Source: Isoetes taiwanensis
Lineage: Eukaryota; Streptophyta; Lycopodiopsida; Isoetales; Isoetaceae
Length of the DNA stretch: 64,000 bases
Assembly: GCA_021234155.1 (NCBI GenBank)
Contig: JAJEKV010000237.1
Location: forward strand, 593,251 to 657,250
Direction: 5' to 3'
Made by a program: the position numbers and the translations under genes
Notes under the pieces: generated by a model
What the model was told of the DNA's origin: nothing
Seen by the model: only the letters and a program-made list of their open reading frames with translations
Databases searched by the model: none
Part shown: positions 11,365-23,455 of the stretch, in pieces
How positions within the stretch are numbered: the stretch's first letter is position 1
Layout: every line of letters begins with the position of its first letter

Positions 11365-11957
11365 AGAAAAGTGATTTGTGAAACGACTTTTGTGAAATGC
11401 ATGACCCATTCCTTTCTCTATAAAGAAGGAGTCGTTCTTTAAAACAATTCTCTGAGATTCATCCTTGAAAAGAGATGCTTTCTTGAATGTAAGCTTATGA
11501 TCCTTCAAATCTGCAGAGACAATGTCCAAACTGGTCAAAAAAACCAACTTCTACAAAGTCCAAAATGGTGATGATAGTTTATTCTTATTGAGTATATGCC
11601 CAAAAGATTCTCTTTATCCCAATATGTAATTACACTCGATCATCAAAACAACATTCACATTACCCATTTTGTTTGTTGAAGGGCACAGCATATGGTGAGA
11701 CATCAGTCATCTACTTCTCCTATCCAATGGTAATTAATAAGCGGGCGAAAGCCAAACTAGAGAGCTAACCATAGGCTACACCATGATGGGCATATGGCAA
11801 CAAGTTTAAGCCATCCATTTTTCTTCTACAACTTTGATTGCATACCAGGTTCTTTATTCATTTTTTTTTTTGATGAACGTGGACCTTTATTACTCAAAAG
11901 AATACAAAGAGTACATGGGGGACTCCCTTGATCCTTTAACCTTTTGTTTAAACCTTT

Positions 11958-12476
11958 AACCTTCAAATTATGTATTTATTTTTTTGCCATTGTATCTATA
12001 CAATGGACTTTCAATGTTTTAAGAACAACTTCTAAGGTTTAATGCCATTTATTGCTGCACTCATGCCATGTACGCCTTGAGGAAAGAACCTAAGAAAAAC
12101 ATAGTATTTCTCAACATGTAAACATAAATGTATTGGTCGAAATTTCCATTGCTGCCTTGGCAAAGGGTTTTGGTTTGGCTCCACAAAGGTTTTTACCCAA
12201 TGCTGCTTAAAGCCAACATGTTTGTCACACTATAGCAATTGAAGTTTCTCAAGGTAGACCTTTATTTTCAATTGAACCAACCGTTAAATAAACATACTGC
12301 TCATTTCGTTTCAATTTTTCATTTGGGCTCAAATAATTCTCACTTGCTTTTTTTGGGGGTTGGCGATCATATTGCATTTTGGCCTTTTATGGCTATTACA
12401 AAATTCATTTCCTTAGCCCTTATTTGCTAAGTCTAACAATCCTTTTTCACTTGCTGCAATGCATGGCATTTACTTA

Positions 12477-12513
<37 letters not shown>

Positions 12514-14182
12514 CAACTAATTATCTATAGAACATTCGGAACTAGGGAATCTCGACCCCGTTCAAAAAGTTTACAGCAACTGATAGATGAAGAAAAAAGA
12601 TGGGCAGAAGTTTAGACAGTCTCGACTCTACCAAGTTATACGAGCAAATTTCCGCAGAAGACGTGGATATGTAAAGAGCAAATTACATGTTCTCTTTTAG
12701 ATGCAGTTCATGGAAGCTACTTAGGATCAATCAGATTTTTGTGGGGACCATAGTCGATCTCAAAGCTACATGATTCTGCATTGATTAATGATAAGCTTCA
12801 ATGGATCAAATTTGGCCATGAGTAGTACAAATTCCTATAACTGCCTTTTGGTCATTATGGAGTGGAAGCTGAACATGAACCAGAAAAGAAAAGTTATACC
12901 AAGGAGTTGAAGTGTCTAAAAAAAAACCCAGTCGAACCTAGCATCCTAGGTCTGACATCAATCCTCGGTCAATCCCAAGGATTGTATTATCAACCCAGAT
13001 TCAAACTTACGTAAGAATTATCTGGTACTTATTGTCCTTTAGCCACAAGAACCTTTAGAAAATTTATCAAAACAAGTTACAACGTATCACTTTTCCTTCA
13101 ACAAACAACAATCACGTAGTTACATGGTCCAAAGCCTGTTTTACATAAAACATATTGAACAATTGTAGTCCTAAGCCATCGAATACCATTTTTCCTCAAA
13201 CCCAGCGTCATTTTCAGAGTGCAGCATGATAAATATACTTTCATATAAGAAATAAAAGCCTTACAAGCCCTATGATCCAAGCTCCATGGTCCAAATCTTT
13301 TCTTGCACAAATGCAAAGTCACATGTCCTTTAGTCTCTTATAGTTCAATGGTCTCCATGTCTATCTGACACTTCTACAAATATGTACCAGACAGTATCAC
13401 ATATGCATTTTTGCAAATGCTATATGCCAATTGCCCTTAGCATGACTAATTAAAGATTTAGTTTCCATATTTGGGGCAGAAAATAGTCTAAGAATAGTTG
13501 TTAGTTTCAAATAGAGCACGGAATCAAGTATATTGCATGGTACGTTTGCATGCAGGCGTAGGCCTTGCATGTCGAAACATGAACTTCTCCTATTCCTAGT
13601 TTGAACTTTTAGAAATCTTTACCTTTCTTGTTGAAAGGCAGTTGTTTAAACCTTTAACCTCTTGATCTAGTTTTCATATCCTCAGCATTTAGCCCTACTG
13701 GATAGTTACCTCGATCTATGATGTAGCATGCGCCATGCACCAGCTAAAACCATTCTTTGACAGTCTGCATGTCAAGTGTGCAGTTTATTTAAAAGAAACC
13801 TTTTGCTCTTTTGTATTCTAAACCTGCATAGTACACAATTTTTGCATGCAACTTTCTTTCATTCTGTCCTTTTCTTTTTCAGCATACATCGTACCCTTTT
13901 ATGTTATATCCACTCTTTATTAGATTTCAACTGTTATGCATGCCTTTTCCCACAGCAAGACTATTATTTATGTAGTTTTGTATTTACATTTTTAAGCTGT
14001 TACACTTTACAAGTTCGAGACATTTCTGTGGCTATTTTTGACATAATACATGTAAAACGTGTTTAAACAGGAGTCACTGCATGCACACATTACTTAACAT
14101 TTTTCCTTACTGCTCCAGACGGCCATGTATTGAACTTTATAGCACAATCATATTAACAGCCATTTATTCTCATTTCTAATCC
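11958..14182 (+). repeat. ABC direct repeat, copy 1
   Basis: Starts AACCTTCAAATTATG and ends CATTTCTAATCC. It contains block A (to an A-run of about 30 at 12479-12509), block B (12510-12894) and block C. Short ORFs inside it are duplicated in copy 2 and show no protein signature. Confidence 0.85.
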
Positions 14183-14639
14183 ACGGATGTCTGTTTAACA
14201 ACAGTGGTTTATAATATCCTATGGCCAGCCCGTGCCTTATAGATCTCTTAACTTTTTATGCAGACTATTTCCTAGATATTATGAGTCATCATACAAGAAA
14301 ATTCAATTTTCCACACTTGTATTAGTCTTGTACAAACAGTCACAAAGCCATTAATTTTTGTATCACCGTTTTACCACTATGGATGCAAGCAAAAATTCTT
14401 CATTTAAACAAAAGGAAGGCAGTAGTTACCTCTATCTCAGATAGAGTTTTACTTACATATGCTAATCCACAGTCAATCTAAATTAATATAACCTGTTGGG
14501 AGGATCTTGAGATATTTTTTTAACACAAAAGCGTCTTCATCTTGTATATCTTCAAAAATTTGCTCCAATCCAGGTTCAGATCTACCACATCCAACCAACA
14601 AAAAGCAAGAAAAAGACAAGGGCAGGAGAGGTCCGGTAC

Positions 14640-14748
14640 CTGCAGCCAATCATCAAAACTTTAGCATGATAATGGTAAAGAATGAAGGGCCAAAAGGTAC
14701 AATGGAGCCTCTCGGTTTATAACCGATCAGCCCTTGTATCCTTCTGCC
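14640..14748 (-). pseudogene. Candidate internal exon of gene X, copy 2 (degenerate)
   Basis: Aligns by eye with 8639-8738: same acceptor side, the shared stretch GTACCTTTTGGCCCTT, and the same donor CTGCAG|GTACC. Stops interrupt the frame that is open in copy 1. It therefore looks like a decayed paralogous exon. Confidence 0.35.
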
Positions 14749-14908
14749 CTGTTAGTAGAACATGACAGATCTGCATTTTTCTTTAACAAATGTAAATTTA
14801 GAAAGTGAATGTTCAAACAGAGGGTATAAAGTGAATGTAAAAAGCACTATCAGCACAATTTTATATCCTTCTTGCTGTCTGGCCCAACTTTTTATAACCA
14901 AATGTTAC

Positions 14909-15105
14909 CTGGATTCGTTCTGGTCTGAAGCACAATCTTCGGGCATTTGTGTTTCAGGATTAGTAAGGTCTCCTTTATCCTTGTTCCAAGAACCATTAAT
15001 GTGCAAGTCTTTGGCTCCAAAATTGCCCTTCTTGTTGCTATAGTCACCCTTGAATGCATTTGCTTCCCTCTTTGATTTTGCATCATTATTCTGCATTTTC
15101 CCATT
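14909..15105 (-). pseudogene. Candidate exon of gene X, hydrophilic segment
   Basis: Minus strand: acceptor GCTTACAG, 65 open codons plus 2 nt, then donor ATCCAG|GTAACA. The peptide is Lys/Asn/Asp-rich with no motif I can name (for example NDAKSKREANAFKG). It lies upstream of 14640-14748 in the same orientation. It may be coding, or a chance ORF between consensus sites. Confidence 0.35.
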
Positions 15106-15665
15106 CTGTAAGCGCCCCCAGGGCCTTCGGATCAAGGGAGTCCTCCTCCTTACCTTTGCTCACTTAATGCCTTATATTCAGACTTAAAGCTAGAAGGTCT
15201 GCCGTCTGATTTTAATTACCATTCCATGCTTCAAAAAGAGCAGGTTATAAATCGTGTAAGCTTTCTATAAGTGAATAACCTATTCCTGCAATTTTGTAGG
15301 CTGTAGGCTTTGACCCGAAATATTCAGAGTAAATCTACCATGGATTCAGTTACCTTGTGACTGGCAGTCTTTTCCATGCTTGAAACAGATGTACTGCCTG
15401 TGATTTTTGGATAGCTCCTTCGTGTTTAACTGCTAGATGTTCCATGCCATCACTGTCGACTAGGGTTAGGTAAGCTTTTCGGCCAGAAGACTTAGCGTAT
15501 TTATTGTTCCCATATACCACTTATGATGAAACATTAGAAAATACAGAAAGATATACATTTCTAGAAGTTATATGGTCATAGAATTTCACCTGGTTTATCT
15601 CATCATTGTTATTCCATTGCATTACGCTCAGCATTTACCGAATCCTATCAACATGTGTCATATTC

Positions 15666-17874
15666 AACCTTCAAATTATGTATTTATTTTTTTGCCATTG
15701 TATCTATACAATGGACTTTCAATGTTTTAAGAACAACTTCTAAGGTTTAATGCCATTTATTGCTGCACTCATGCCATGTACGCCTTGAGGAAAGAACCTA
15801 AGAAAAACATAGTATTTCTCAACATGTAAACATAAATGTATTGGTCGAAATTTCCATTGCTGCCTTGGCAAAGGGTTTTGGTTTGGCTCCACAAAGGTTT
15901 TTACCCAATGCTGCTTAAAGCCAACATGTTTGTCACACTATAGCAATTGAAGTTTCTCAAGGTAGACCTTTATTTTCAATTGAACCAACCGTTAAATAAA
16001 CATACTGCTCATTTCGTTTCAATTTTTCATTTGGGCTCAAATAATTCTCACTTGCTTTTTTTTAGAGGTTGGCGATCATATTGCCATTTTGGCCTTTTAT
16101 GGCTATCACAAAATTCATTTCCTTAGCCCTTATTTGCTAAGTCTAACAATCCTTTTTCACTTGGTGCAATGCATGGCATTTACTTAATTAAAAAAAAAAA
16201 AAAACGGCTACAACTAATTATCTATAGAACATTGAACTAGGGAATCTCGACCCGTTCAAAAGTTTACAAAGAATGATAGATGAAGAAAAACGATGGGCGA
16301 AGTTTAGAGCGGTCGACTCTACCAAGTTATCTGAGCAAATTTCCATGAAGGCGTGGATATGTAAAGAGCAAATTACATGTTCTCTTTTAGATGCAGTTCA
16401 TGGAAGCTACTTAGGATCAATCAGATTTTTGTGGGGACCATAGTCGATCTCAAAGCTACATGATTCTGCATTGATTAATGATAAGCTTCAATGGATCAAA
16501 TTTGGCCATGAGTAGTACAAATTCCTATAACTGCCTTTTGGTCATTATGGAGTGGAAGCTGAACATGAACCAGAAAAGAAAAGTTATACCAAGGAGTTGA
16601 AGTGTCTAAAAAAAAACCCAGTCGAACCTAGCATCCTAGGTCTGACATCAATCCTCGGTCAATCCCAAGGATTGTATTATCAACCCAGATTCAAACTTAC
16701 GTAAGAATTATCTGGTACTTATTGTCCTTTAGCCACAAGAACCTTTAGAAAATTTATCAAAACAAGTTACAACGTATCACTTTTCCTTCAACAAACAACA
16801 ATCACGTAGTTACATGGTCCAAAGCCTGTTTTACATAAAACATATTGAACAATTGTAGTCCTAAGCCATCGAATACCATTTTTCCTCAAACCCAGCGTCA
16901 TTTTCAGAGTGCAGCATGATAAATATACTTTCATATAAGAAATAAAAGCCTTACAAGCCCTATGATCCAAGCTCCATGGTCCAAATCTTTTCTTGCACAA
17001 ATGCAAAGTCACATGTCCTTTAGTCTCTTATAGTTCAATGGTCTCCATGTCTATCTGACACTTCTACAAATATGTACCAGACAGTATCACATATGCATTT
17101 TTGCAAATGCTATATGCCAATTGCCCTTAGCATGACTAATTAAAGATTTAGTTTCCATATTTGGGGCAGAAAATAGTCTAAGAATAGTTGTTAGTTTCAA
17201 ATAGAGCACGGAATCAAGTATATTGCATGAATGCGTTTGCATGCGGTATTAGGGCCTTGCATGTCGAAACATGAACTTCTCCTATTCCTAGTTTGAACTT
17301 TTAGAAATCTTTACCTTTCTTGTTGAAAGGCAGTTGTTTAAACCTTTAACCTCTTGATCTAGTTTTCATATCCTCAGCATTTAGCCCTACTGGATAGTTA
17401 CCTCGATCTATGATGTAGCATGCGCCATGCACCAGCTAAAACCATTCTTTGACAGTCTGCATGTCAAGTGTGCAGTTTATTTAAAAGAAACCTTTTGCTC
17501 TTTTGTATTCTAAACCTGCATAGTACACAATTTTTGCATGCAACTTTCTTTCATTCTGTCCTTTTCTTTTTCAGCATACATCGTACCCTTTTATGTTATA
17601 TCCACTCTTTATTAGATTTCAACTGTTATGCATGCCTTTTCCCACAGCAAGACTATTATTTATGTAATTTTGTATTTACATTTTTAAGCTGTTACACTTT
17701 ACAAGTTCGAGACATTTCTGTGGCTATTTTTGGCATAATGCATGTAAAACGTGTTTAAACAAGAGTCACTGCATGCACACATTACTTAACATTTTTCCTT
17801 ACTGCTCCAGACGGCCATGTATTGAACTTTATAGCACAGTCATATTAACAGCCATTTATTCTCATTTCTAATCC
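15666..17874 (+). repeat. ABC direct repeat, copy 2
   Basis: Repeats 11958-14182 about 3.7 kb downstream with small differences: a shorter A-run near 16190 and several indels at 16220-16350. It ends exactly where LINE-B sequence resumes. Confidence 0.85.
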
Positions 17875-17879
17875 TTTAA

Positions 17880-20530
17880 GGAAGAACACTTGTACGCCTT
17901 CACAATGCGACTACGGACATCGCTAAGCACTTGCGTATCTGAAAAGAGCTGTCCCTTGAAGATGAGGAGATTTCATCTCTTCCAGATGGACCAGATGATC
18001 CAAGCAGATGCTAAGTGGAAAGCCCTCTTTGCCAACTTGTCCCAAGAGCTAGGATAGACTGACAATAGGACCTGTTGACTATTCAAGTCACAATGGAAAA
18101 GACTCAGAAGCCACTGCCAAGCAAGTCGAACATGGTGACACAAGAAAAAGCAGTGCCAATTGTCTCATCCCTCTGCCGGCAAAGAGGGCAAATCTCAGAG
18201 ACTCCTGGACGAAATCGATGAACAATAGTGTTTACCCGCACGCATCTATGAGTGATCTGCCACCATAAAATGGATAGCTTAGGATGAAGCAATTTATCCC
18301 ATACCCATCGCCAGACTGCTTTACGATGAGGCTCGGGGATAACTAAAGGTCACTTTGGCGATGGAGGCAACACCTCAGGATGAAGCAGGACCACATACAT
18401 CAAGTGCACCAGGTGCTCCTCCTTAACACTGCCATGAACCACCCAGAGCTGGGGAGCCACGTCTTGTGGGTGTGGAGGAAGCGTAGCAGCTACTTTTTCC
18501 CAAATGCCCCGGACCCAACGAAGGAGAAGGAACTTCAATCACGTGAACTATCTTGTCTCATTATACCATGCAGATACCGTGAGCACACCTGCTGCTCGCC
18601 ACCGACGTTGCGTCAATGGATGGACAGAAGAGACCAGGGGACAATCTGCCTGGCCGTCACCCAAAGGGATCCACCAACAACGGGCTGTAGGATCTGTGTG
18701 GGCCATTGGATGGAACTGAAACAAAGTGCGCACAGTCTCCCAAGCAGCTAGCAACCCCTTGAGGAAAGGAGCTGCATTAGGATATGGAGAAAGTGGATAG
18801 AATAATGCCCATGGGAGGAGAGGCTTAATGGATGGAGAGCCAAAGGAAATGCACATCTGTAAAGACTGGTGAATGAGACGCAGACCTGGAGAATTATCAG
18901 CATTATTGAGAATCCGCCATATGAACTTAGAAATCAACACCTTGCTCTGGAGAAGAAAGTGAATCATCCCCAGCCCCCACAAAGTTTAGGCATAATGCAC
19001 TTCGCCCAACTAACTTTAACATCAGCTCCTTCTTCAATGCCACCCCAGATGAAGTTCCTGACAGTACGAACAATGAGCTGCATCTTTGTCTGCGGTGTCA
19101 GCAAGATGGATGCCATGTAGACATGTGTACCACTCAAAACTGACTTTGCCACAGTTACACGACCAGCCATGGATAACTTAGCCGTGGACCACCAGAACAA
19201 ATGTCTTTTCAACCCCTTAATAATGACATTCAGCGTCTCGGATGAGAGGTGTATACCAAGCTGGAATGCCTAGAAGTTTAGTTGCCTTCCCATGAGGAAG
19301 AGCCTTCTATGGAAATGCAACCCACGGAAGGCGGCCTTTGGAGAGTCTAGGGCCTGAGGCGATACACTTTTGCCATCCCACAAAGATACCGAAGCCAAAG
19401 AGAAGGCGTCCAACAAGGAAATGGCATTCTCGCAAATTACGCTCATCGCCATTAAGAACAAGAAAGTGTCATCGCATGCCGATTCTGGATCTCTTGTGAA
19501 CCATTATTCATGGGAAGACCATGCGGGATGCCTTCACGCACCTTGCATGAAGAATACGAGAAAGAATCTCCGCCACAATTGTAAAAGCGGTGGTGCCAAG
19601 GACAGACCCTAGCGAATGCCACGTCCCACGAAAAAATGTTGATGGTTCTCTTTGAAAAGAACTGAAGAACAGCGAGAATAATGAAGTTTCATAACATTTG
19701 TTGTGGCTGGGCACCAAAACCAAGCGTAAAGGCCTTTGCTCCAGGGAAACTCCGATCAACAACTTGTCATATGCTTTTGCAAAATCCAGCTTCAAGTATA
19801 CAATGGGGTAACCATGCATTCTAGCCCAATAGAGATCCTCATATGCTGCTGCCACATTATTCAAGATACATCGGCGAGGTAAGAAACCTGACTGCGTGGA
19901 AGAGATGGACTCGGTAAGCATGCCACAAAGCTTCTGAGCAAAAGCTTTAGCAAAGATCTTGTACACTGAGGACAACAAAGTAATGGGGCGCCAATCTGAA
20001 ATGGAAGAGGGATCCTTATATTTTGGAATAAGGGAGATGCAACCAGAGTTGAAGATTTTGTCCAGAAGCTCAGCTGGATCTGAAATAATACGCCCATCCT
20101 GAATCTGCAGAGACTGAAGAGATGCAGCTAGCTTTCTTGTTTTGGCAGCTCTGAAGAAAAAACCTGTGCACCGGTCTCCCTTCTTGAACCATTGCAACCC
20201 AACCTTAATGTGAGCAAAGTGCACCTATTCAGATTCCATCTGCCGAATGGTATACAAAATTTGCTTCTCCACATGACCATCTGATGGGGCAACAGACTTG
20301 CATGCCTCAAGTTGTCGATAAAAGCCGTGAGAAGGCTCTCCGGTTAGCGAAGCCCGTTCCCGACCCCAACCTTTAGCAAAAGACTTCCGGCGCAGCGAAG
20401 CGAGCATCAACAATACACGCCATGCTTGTGTGTCGAGAGAAAAAGTGAACCGCGTCGTCTCTGACCCGCCAAAAAAATCATCATCCTTCAAGAAAAATTC
20501 TAAGGCGGTAGTGCACAAAAAAGAGTGTCA
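17880..20530 (-). pseudogene. LINE-B ORF2, RT and C-terminal part
   Basis: Read on the minus strand from 20530 leftwards: a linker after the endonuclease, then RT blocks. These include CISLIPKY, SDWRPITLL, YLKLDFAKAYD and an altered catalytic box near 19470, where ACDDT stands in place of Y/F-A-D-D. Post-RT sequence follows (SMAGRVTVAKSVLSG, about 19170), and a zf-RVT-like C-terminus (ICPLCRQRDET, about 18190). The motif-0/1 region (GKSPGPDGF in LINE-A) is missing, consistent with an internal deletion near 20050. There are many frameshifts, so no enzyme is made. Confidence 0.85.
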
Positions 20531-20559
20531 TGAATCTTGTCATCACTTAAGTAAAATGA

Positions 20560-21606
20560 ATTTTCTTCAATAGCTTTCGATCCCGAGCTTTTGTCTATCC
20601 TATCGTAATATGGCGAGAGAATTGTTATCGGTCATTGTGCGGTCGGCTCGAACCTCCCTTTGTATTTTTATGTTGTAATTCTCTGCAAAATCAATTACAA
20701 AAATAATGGTGCCATCTTTGATATTGTCCAGGCAACTCTTGAATTGCAGGGCCTGCCATCTAGACCTGTAATTATGTGGCACAAATATCTTCAATGTGGA
20801 ATACAGGTAGGAAATAAAAAACCTTCACTGTCGTTCTTTTGTAAGACAGTCTAAGAACTAGCTTTGGTTCTTTCATTTTTTTTCCCCTTGCCAGTTCAAG
20901 TCTCGTCTTATGTTGCAGTTTCAGACTATATCCCACCAGCTGCCTTAGCTTTCTTACTTTTGTTTCCCTTCTTGGTGGCATTGGATCTTTTCTTTCTGCT
21001 GCCACCTGGTACTTTCTTGGTAACCACGATGTCGCAACTCCACCCGGCATCTTCTGTCTCCACTGGAATCTATAACAAGGTCCGCAGCATAAAACATAAG
21101 ATTACTGCAAGTTGAAAGCAGAAAAGCAGAAGTCAGTGGATGTCAGCACATCTCAGCTCGTTGCAGTATGCATTAAAGAGAGTTTTACCTTTTCAAACAT
21201 TTTCCATTCAAGCAAGAACTCATGATCCTCTCTTTCGCTTGGACATATAGGAAGACTTTGTATGCCACAACTCTGACATTTTTGCATCAAGCAGCCATGT
21301 TTATACCATTCTTCAACCTCGACCCTCGAACTTCATTTGTTTGAGTCATATGTGTGTTGGCTGACTAGACACTTCTTGCCAGGTCCACAAACCTCACAAC
21401 AACAACACTTGCACTCTTCCCCATGAAATCCAGTTTTCGCTGATTTTAAAGCATTCAGACCTACTCTGGCATACTCCAACTTCATATAGTATATGCAACA
21501 ACAGGTTTTCCTTTCTGATACTTTCTTTACATAAAGAGGTTTCAACTTCTCGAAAGCCTTTAAGCAAACAGGGTATTCAGGGTGTGCCTTTTTGTATTGT
21601 ACCAGC
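20560..21606 (-). pseudogene. DFAENY-type transposase remnant
   Basis: Minus-strand fragments: LVQYKKAHPEYPV then FEKLKPLYV and TCCCIYYMKLEY, followed by a cysteine-rich stretch (21333-21606). A basic region lies at about 20870-21050. Then comes RWQALQFKSCLDNI with DFAENYNIKIQ (20600-20794). From memory, this string of motifs appears in an unclassified DDE-like transposase family in mosses, ferns, algae and some animals, where DFAENY probably carries a catalytic Asp. I could not check that. Frames change at least twice, so it is dead. It sits where the LINE-B endonuclease should be. Confidence 0.6.
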
Positions 21607-21807
21607 CTTTGCCGAGTCTGCGGCCGCCACCAGAACATTGTACTGCCTATTGATTACTGCAGCAGCTTTGTAGGCATCCTCTTTCTTGCATTTATGCGCT
21701 TGCAAACAAATGAAATCTGAGTCCCACCTAGTCAGGGCCATGGACAACCTGCTCCTTTTAGTAGGGGAGGAGGCAACCCCCCGCACATTCTAGGAGATTA
21801 ACTTCAT
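21607..21807 (-). pseudogene. LINE-B ORF2, endonuclease start
   Basis: ATG at 21807 (minus) overlaps the ORF1 stop as ATGA. The start reads MKLIS, then TAG where an APE domain has Trp, then NVRGVASS; the next recognisable block is DFICLQ. The domain stops after about 60 codons at the junction with the transposase remnant. The rest of the endonuclease is missing, so this is a separate lesion from the nonsense codon. Confidence 0.75.
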
Positions 21808-23455
21808 TGATCAGGCGGATGTGGAGGATGTTCTAAGCCCATATCAACTTGTATATGAGACTGATTCTCCACTTGATCAGCCCAATGTGGCTGCGATGCT
21901 ATTGGACGCGTAGTGACAGTGGTGGGAAGAGTTGGCTCAACAGGGTTAGGGGAAGCAGATGCAGAAAGCTGTAGTGTCCGGGCGGCTTTTTTCATGCGGG
22001 CAATGGACCATTCTTCTTCAATGCGCTCTTGCTTGCGTGCAATCATGTCCAGCCTCTCTTGCTGGTCAGAAGAAAGACAATTATGGGCTACAAGGAGTGT
22101 GCCAATGGCTAGGGTAGACGACGAAGAAGGGGTGATGGCAAGGACAGGTGCAGGAGTGGTTGGAGTAGGGATGGCAGCAGGGGAAGTAGAAGTAGGGGAG
22201 ACAGAAGCAGGAGGAGGGATGGGAATGGAGGGTCTGCGCACACGATAAGCAGAGAAGGCCTCAACATCAGGAAACATATTGGCAAGCTCTAGGCCGTTAA
22301 ACAAAGATAATTTATATTTAAAAAAGAGTAACAACCACAGACTTGGGGAGGGAAGCCTCATCAGGAAGGGAAATACAAATATGAGGACCATTGGTAATCG
22401 AATGAGCAAGGTGCAACCCTAATCCATTGGCAATGGAGACCAAGAAGTCCGGAACACGCAACTCAATTGGGAAGTCCTCCAATGCAAAACCCGGGGCATG
22501 CGACGACTGCACCGGACTTATTAGGAAGAAATCGAGGGGTGTATACGATACAAGAGATAATGTCCCCACAAAGGATCCACTCCACGCTCCACTAGTTTAT
22601 CAAGCGGCAATAGGCGAACGAACATCACTAAGAAATAACTGTTTTTGCCTATCCAAAACTTTCGAGGGGACTCATGCGGAGGCAATCCCAACTTTTGAGA
22701 TGTTGTTTCAACCAAAATCCCATCCTCTTGAGATCAAGGAACTGACCCGGTGAAATGACATACCACCGCATGGGACATTAGATTCTGAGACTTTGCAAGT
22801 GGGCCTTAATGATCTATCTCCACAACCGAGATACCAGCTGAGTGAAGGCACTAGAAACACACCTCCGCTTCATAGAACACGTTATCGGGGAGCGGTTGAA
22901 CATCCATTCTATCTTCAAGACCCGCAGCTCTTTCATATATTGAGACACCTCTCTTTTGTTATTCTCCATCATAAGAGACACCGCCCAAGAACACGAGCGT
23001 AACGCACACGGATGTCATGTCTCGCTTAATCCAATCACCGAAGCGGCGTTTGTGATACTCGAGCAACGGTGTTAGAGGCGAACCAAGGAGCAGAGGGAAG
23101 AGGAGGAGGCGATAAGAGGCCCTGAAGAGGATGGGGGCAAGAGAGGAAGGAGTTGGGGCAGTGGAGGTGGAGGGAGGAGGAAGAGAGGCGAAGCGATTAC
23201 ATGGCAAAGAGAGGGAGGGAATTGCAAATCCATAGAGGCAGGGGCATATGCGAGTGGATTGAGACGAGAATTAGGAGGTAGCACTGGAGAGGCCAAAGAG
23301 GCAGAAAATTGCGAGCAAGAATGCATACCGGCGGAGGCGACCATGGAGGCCGAAATAGAGGATCCCAATTCCGGGACTGAAGCAGCACGAAAACCACCTG
23401 ATGCCATACACCGTTGGAAAGCTCACTACACAGGCTTTCCAACGCACCAAGAATC
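21804..23455 (-). pseudogene. LINE-B ORF1
   Basis: The last 200 codons (21804-22409) are open. A segment (SITNGPHICISLPDE, about 22400) comparable to the start of gag-like ORF1 domains leads into a long Pro/Ser/Thr linker and a charged helix (RLDMIARKQERIEEEW). The upstream part is in other frames: a Pro/Leu-rich N-terminal region at about 23072-23407 and broken pieces at 22521-23000. In L1 elements this protein binds element RNA. No intact zinc knuckle is visible. Confidence 0.6.

Larger units (their letters stand above)
14183..15665. other. Segment D between the two ABC copies
   Basis: Single-copy spacer between the direct repeats. It has two minus-strand exon-like pieces (14640-14748, 14909-15105). 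It lacks any reverse transcriptase, integrase or primer-binding site, which argues against D being the inside of an LTR element. Confidence 0.5.
11940..17870. mobile_element. 5.9-kb nested insertion made of 1.6 copies of a 3.7-kb unit
   Basis: Flanked by a 9-bp direct repeat ATCCTTTAA. The order is A-B-C-D-A'-B'-C', where ABC is 11958-14182, D is 14183-15665 and A'B'C' is 15666-17874. The two ABC copies are close to identical and share their internal poly-A/B junctions. I see no TG...CA ends, terminal inverted repeats, protease or integrase. Block B also exists at 10984-11364 outside the LINE. A locally templated duplication, insertion of a circular multimer, and an assembly artefact are all possible. 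Confidence 0.7.
11861..23455 (-). mobile_element. LINE-B, L1-type LINE with 16-bp target duplication and nested inserts
   Basis: The host sequence CCAGGTTCTTTATTCA occurs at 11845-11860 and 23456-23471, bracketing the element. The 3' end (poly-A seen as T-run 11861-11871, then AATAAAGGTCCACG on the minus strand) is at the left. ORF1 is at the right end. The LINE sequence breaks at 11939 and resumes at 17871. Both sides carry ATCCTTTAA (11931-11939, 17871-17879), so the 5.9 kb between them is a later insertion. A second foreign segment (about 20530-21606) replaces most of the endonuclease. Only about 4.6 kb of the 11.6-kb interval is LINE. Confidence 0.85.

Noticed and set aside
10960-12510. 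CRISPR array or other spaced-repeat array
   Set aside because: Repeats are long, few and irregular, and the genome is a plant nuclear one.
13098-13322. Conserved 74-codon ORF repeated at 16788-17012
   Set aside because: The duplication is explained by the ABC repeat. Identity at DNA level does not show selection, and the peptide has no domain features.
11958-17874. LTR retrotransposon with 2.2-kb LTRs and D as internal region
   Set aside because: The direct repeats do not begin TG or end CA, there is no primer-binding site or polypurine tract, the flanking duplication is 9 bp rather than about 5, and D has no gag/pol signature.
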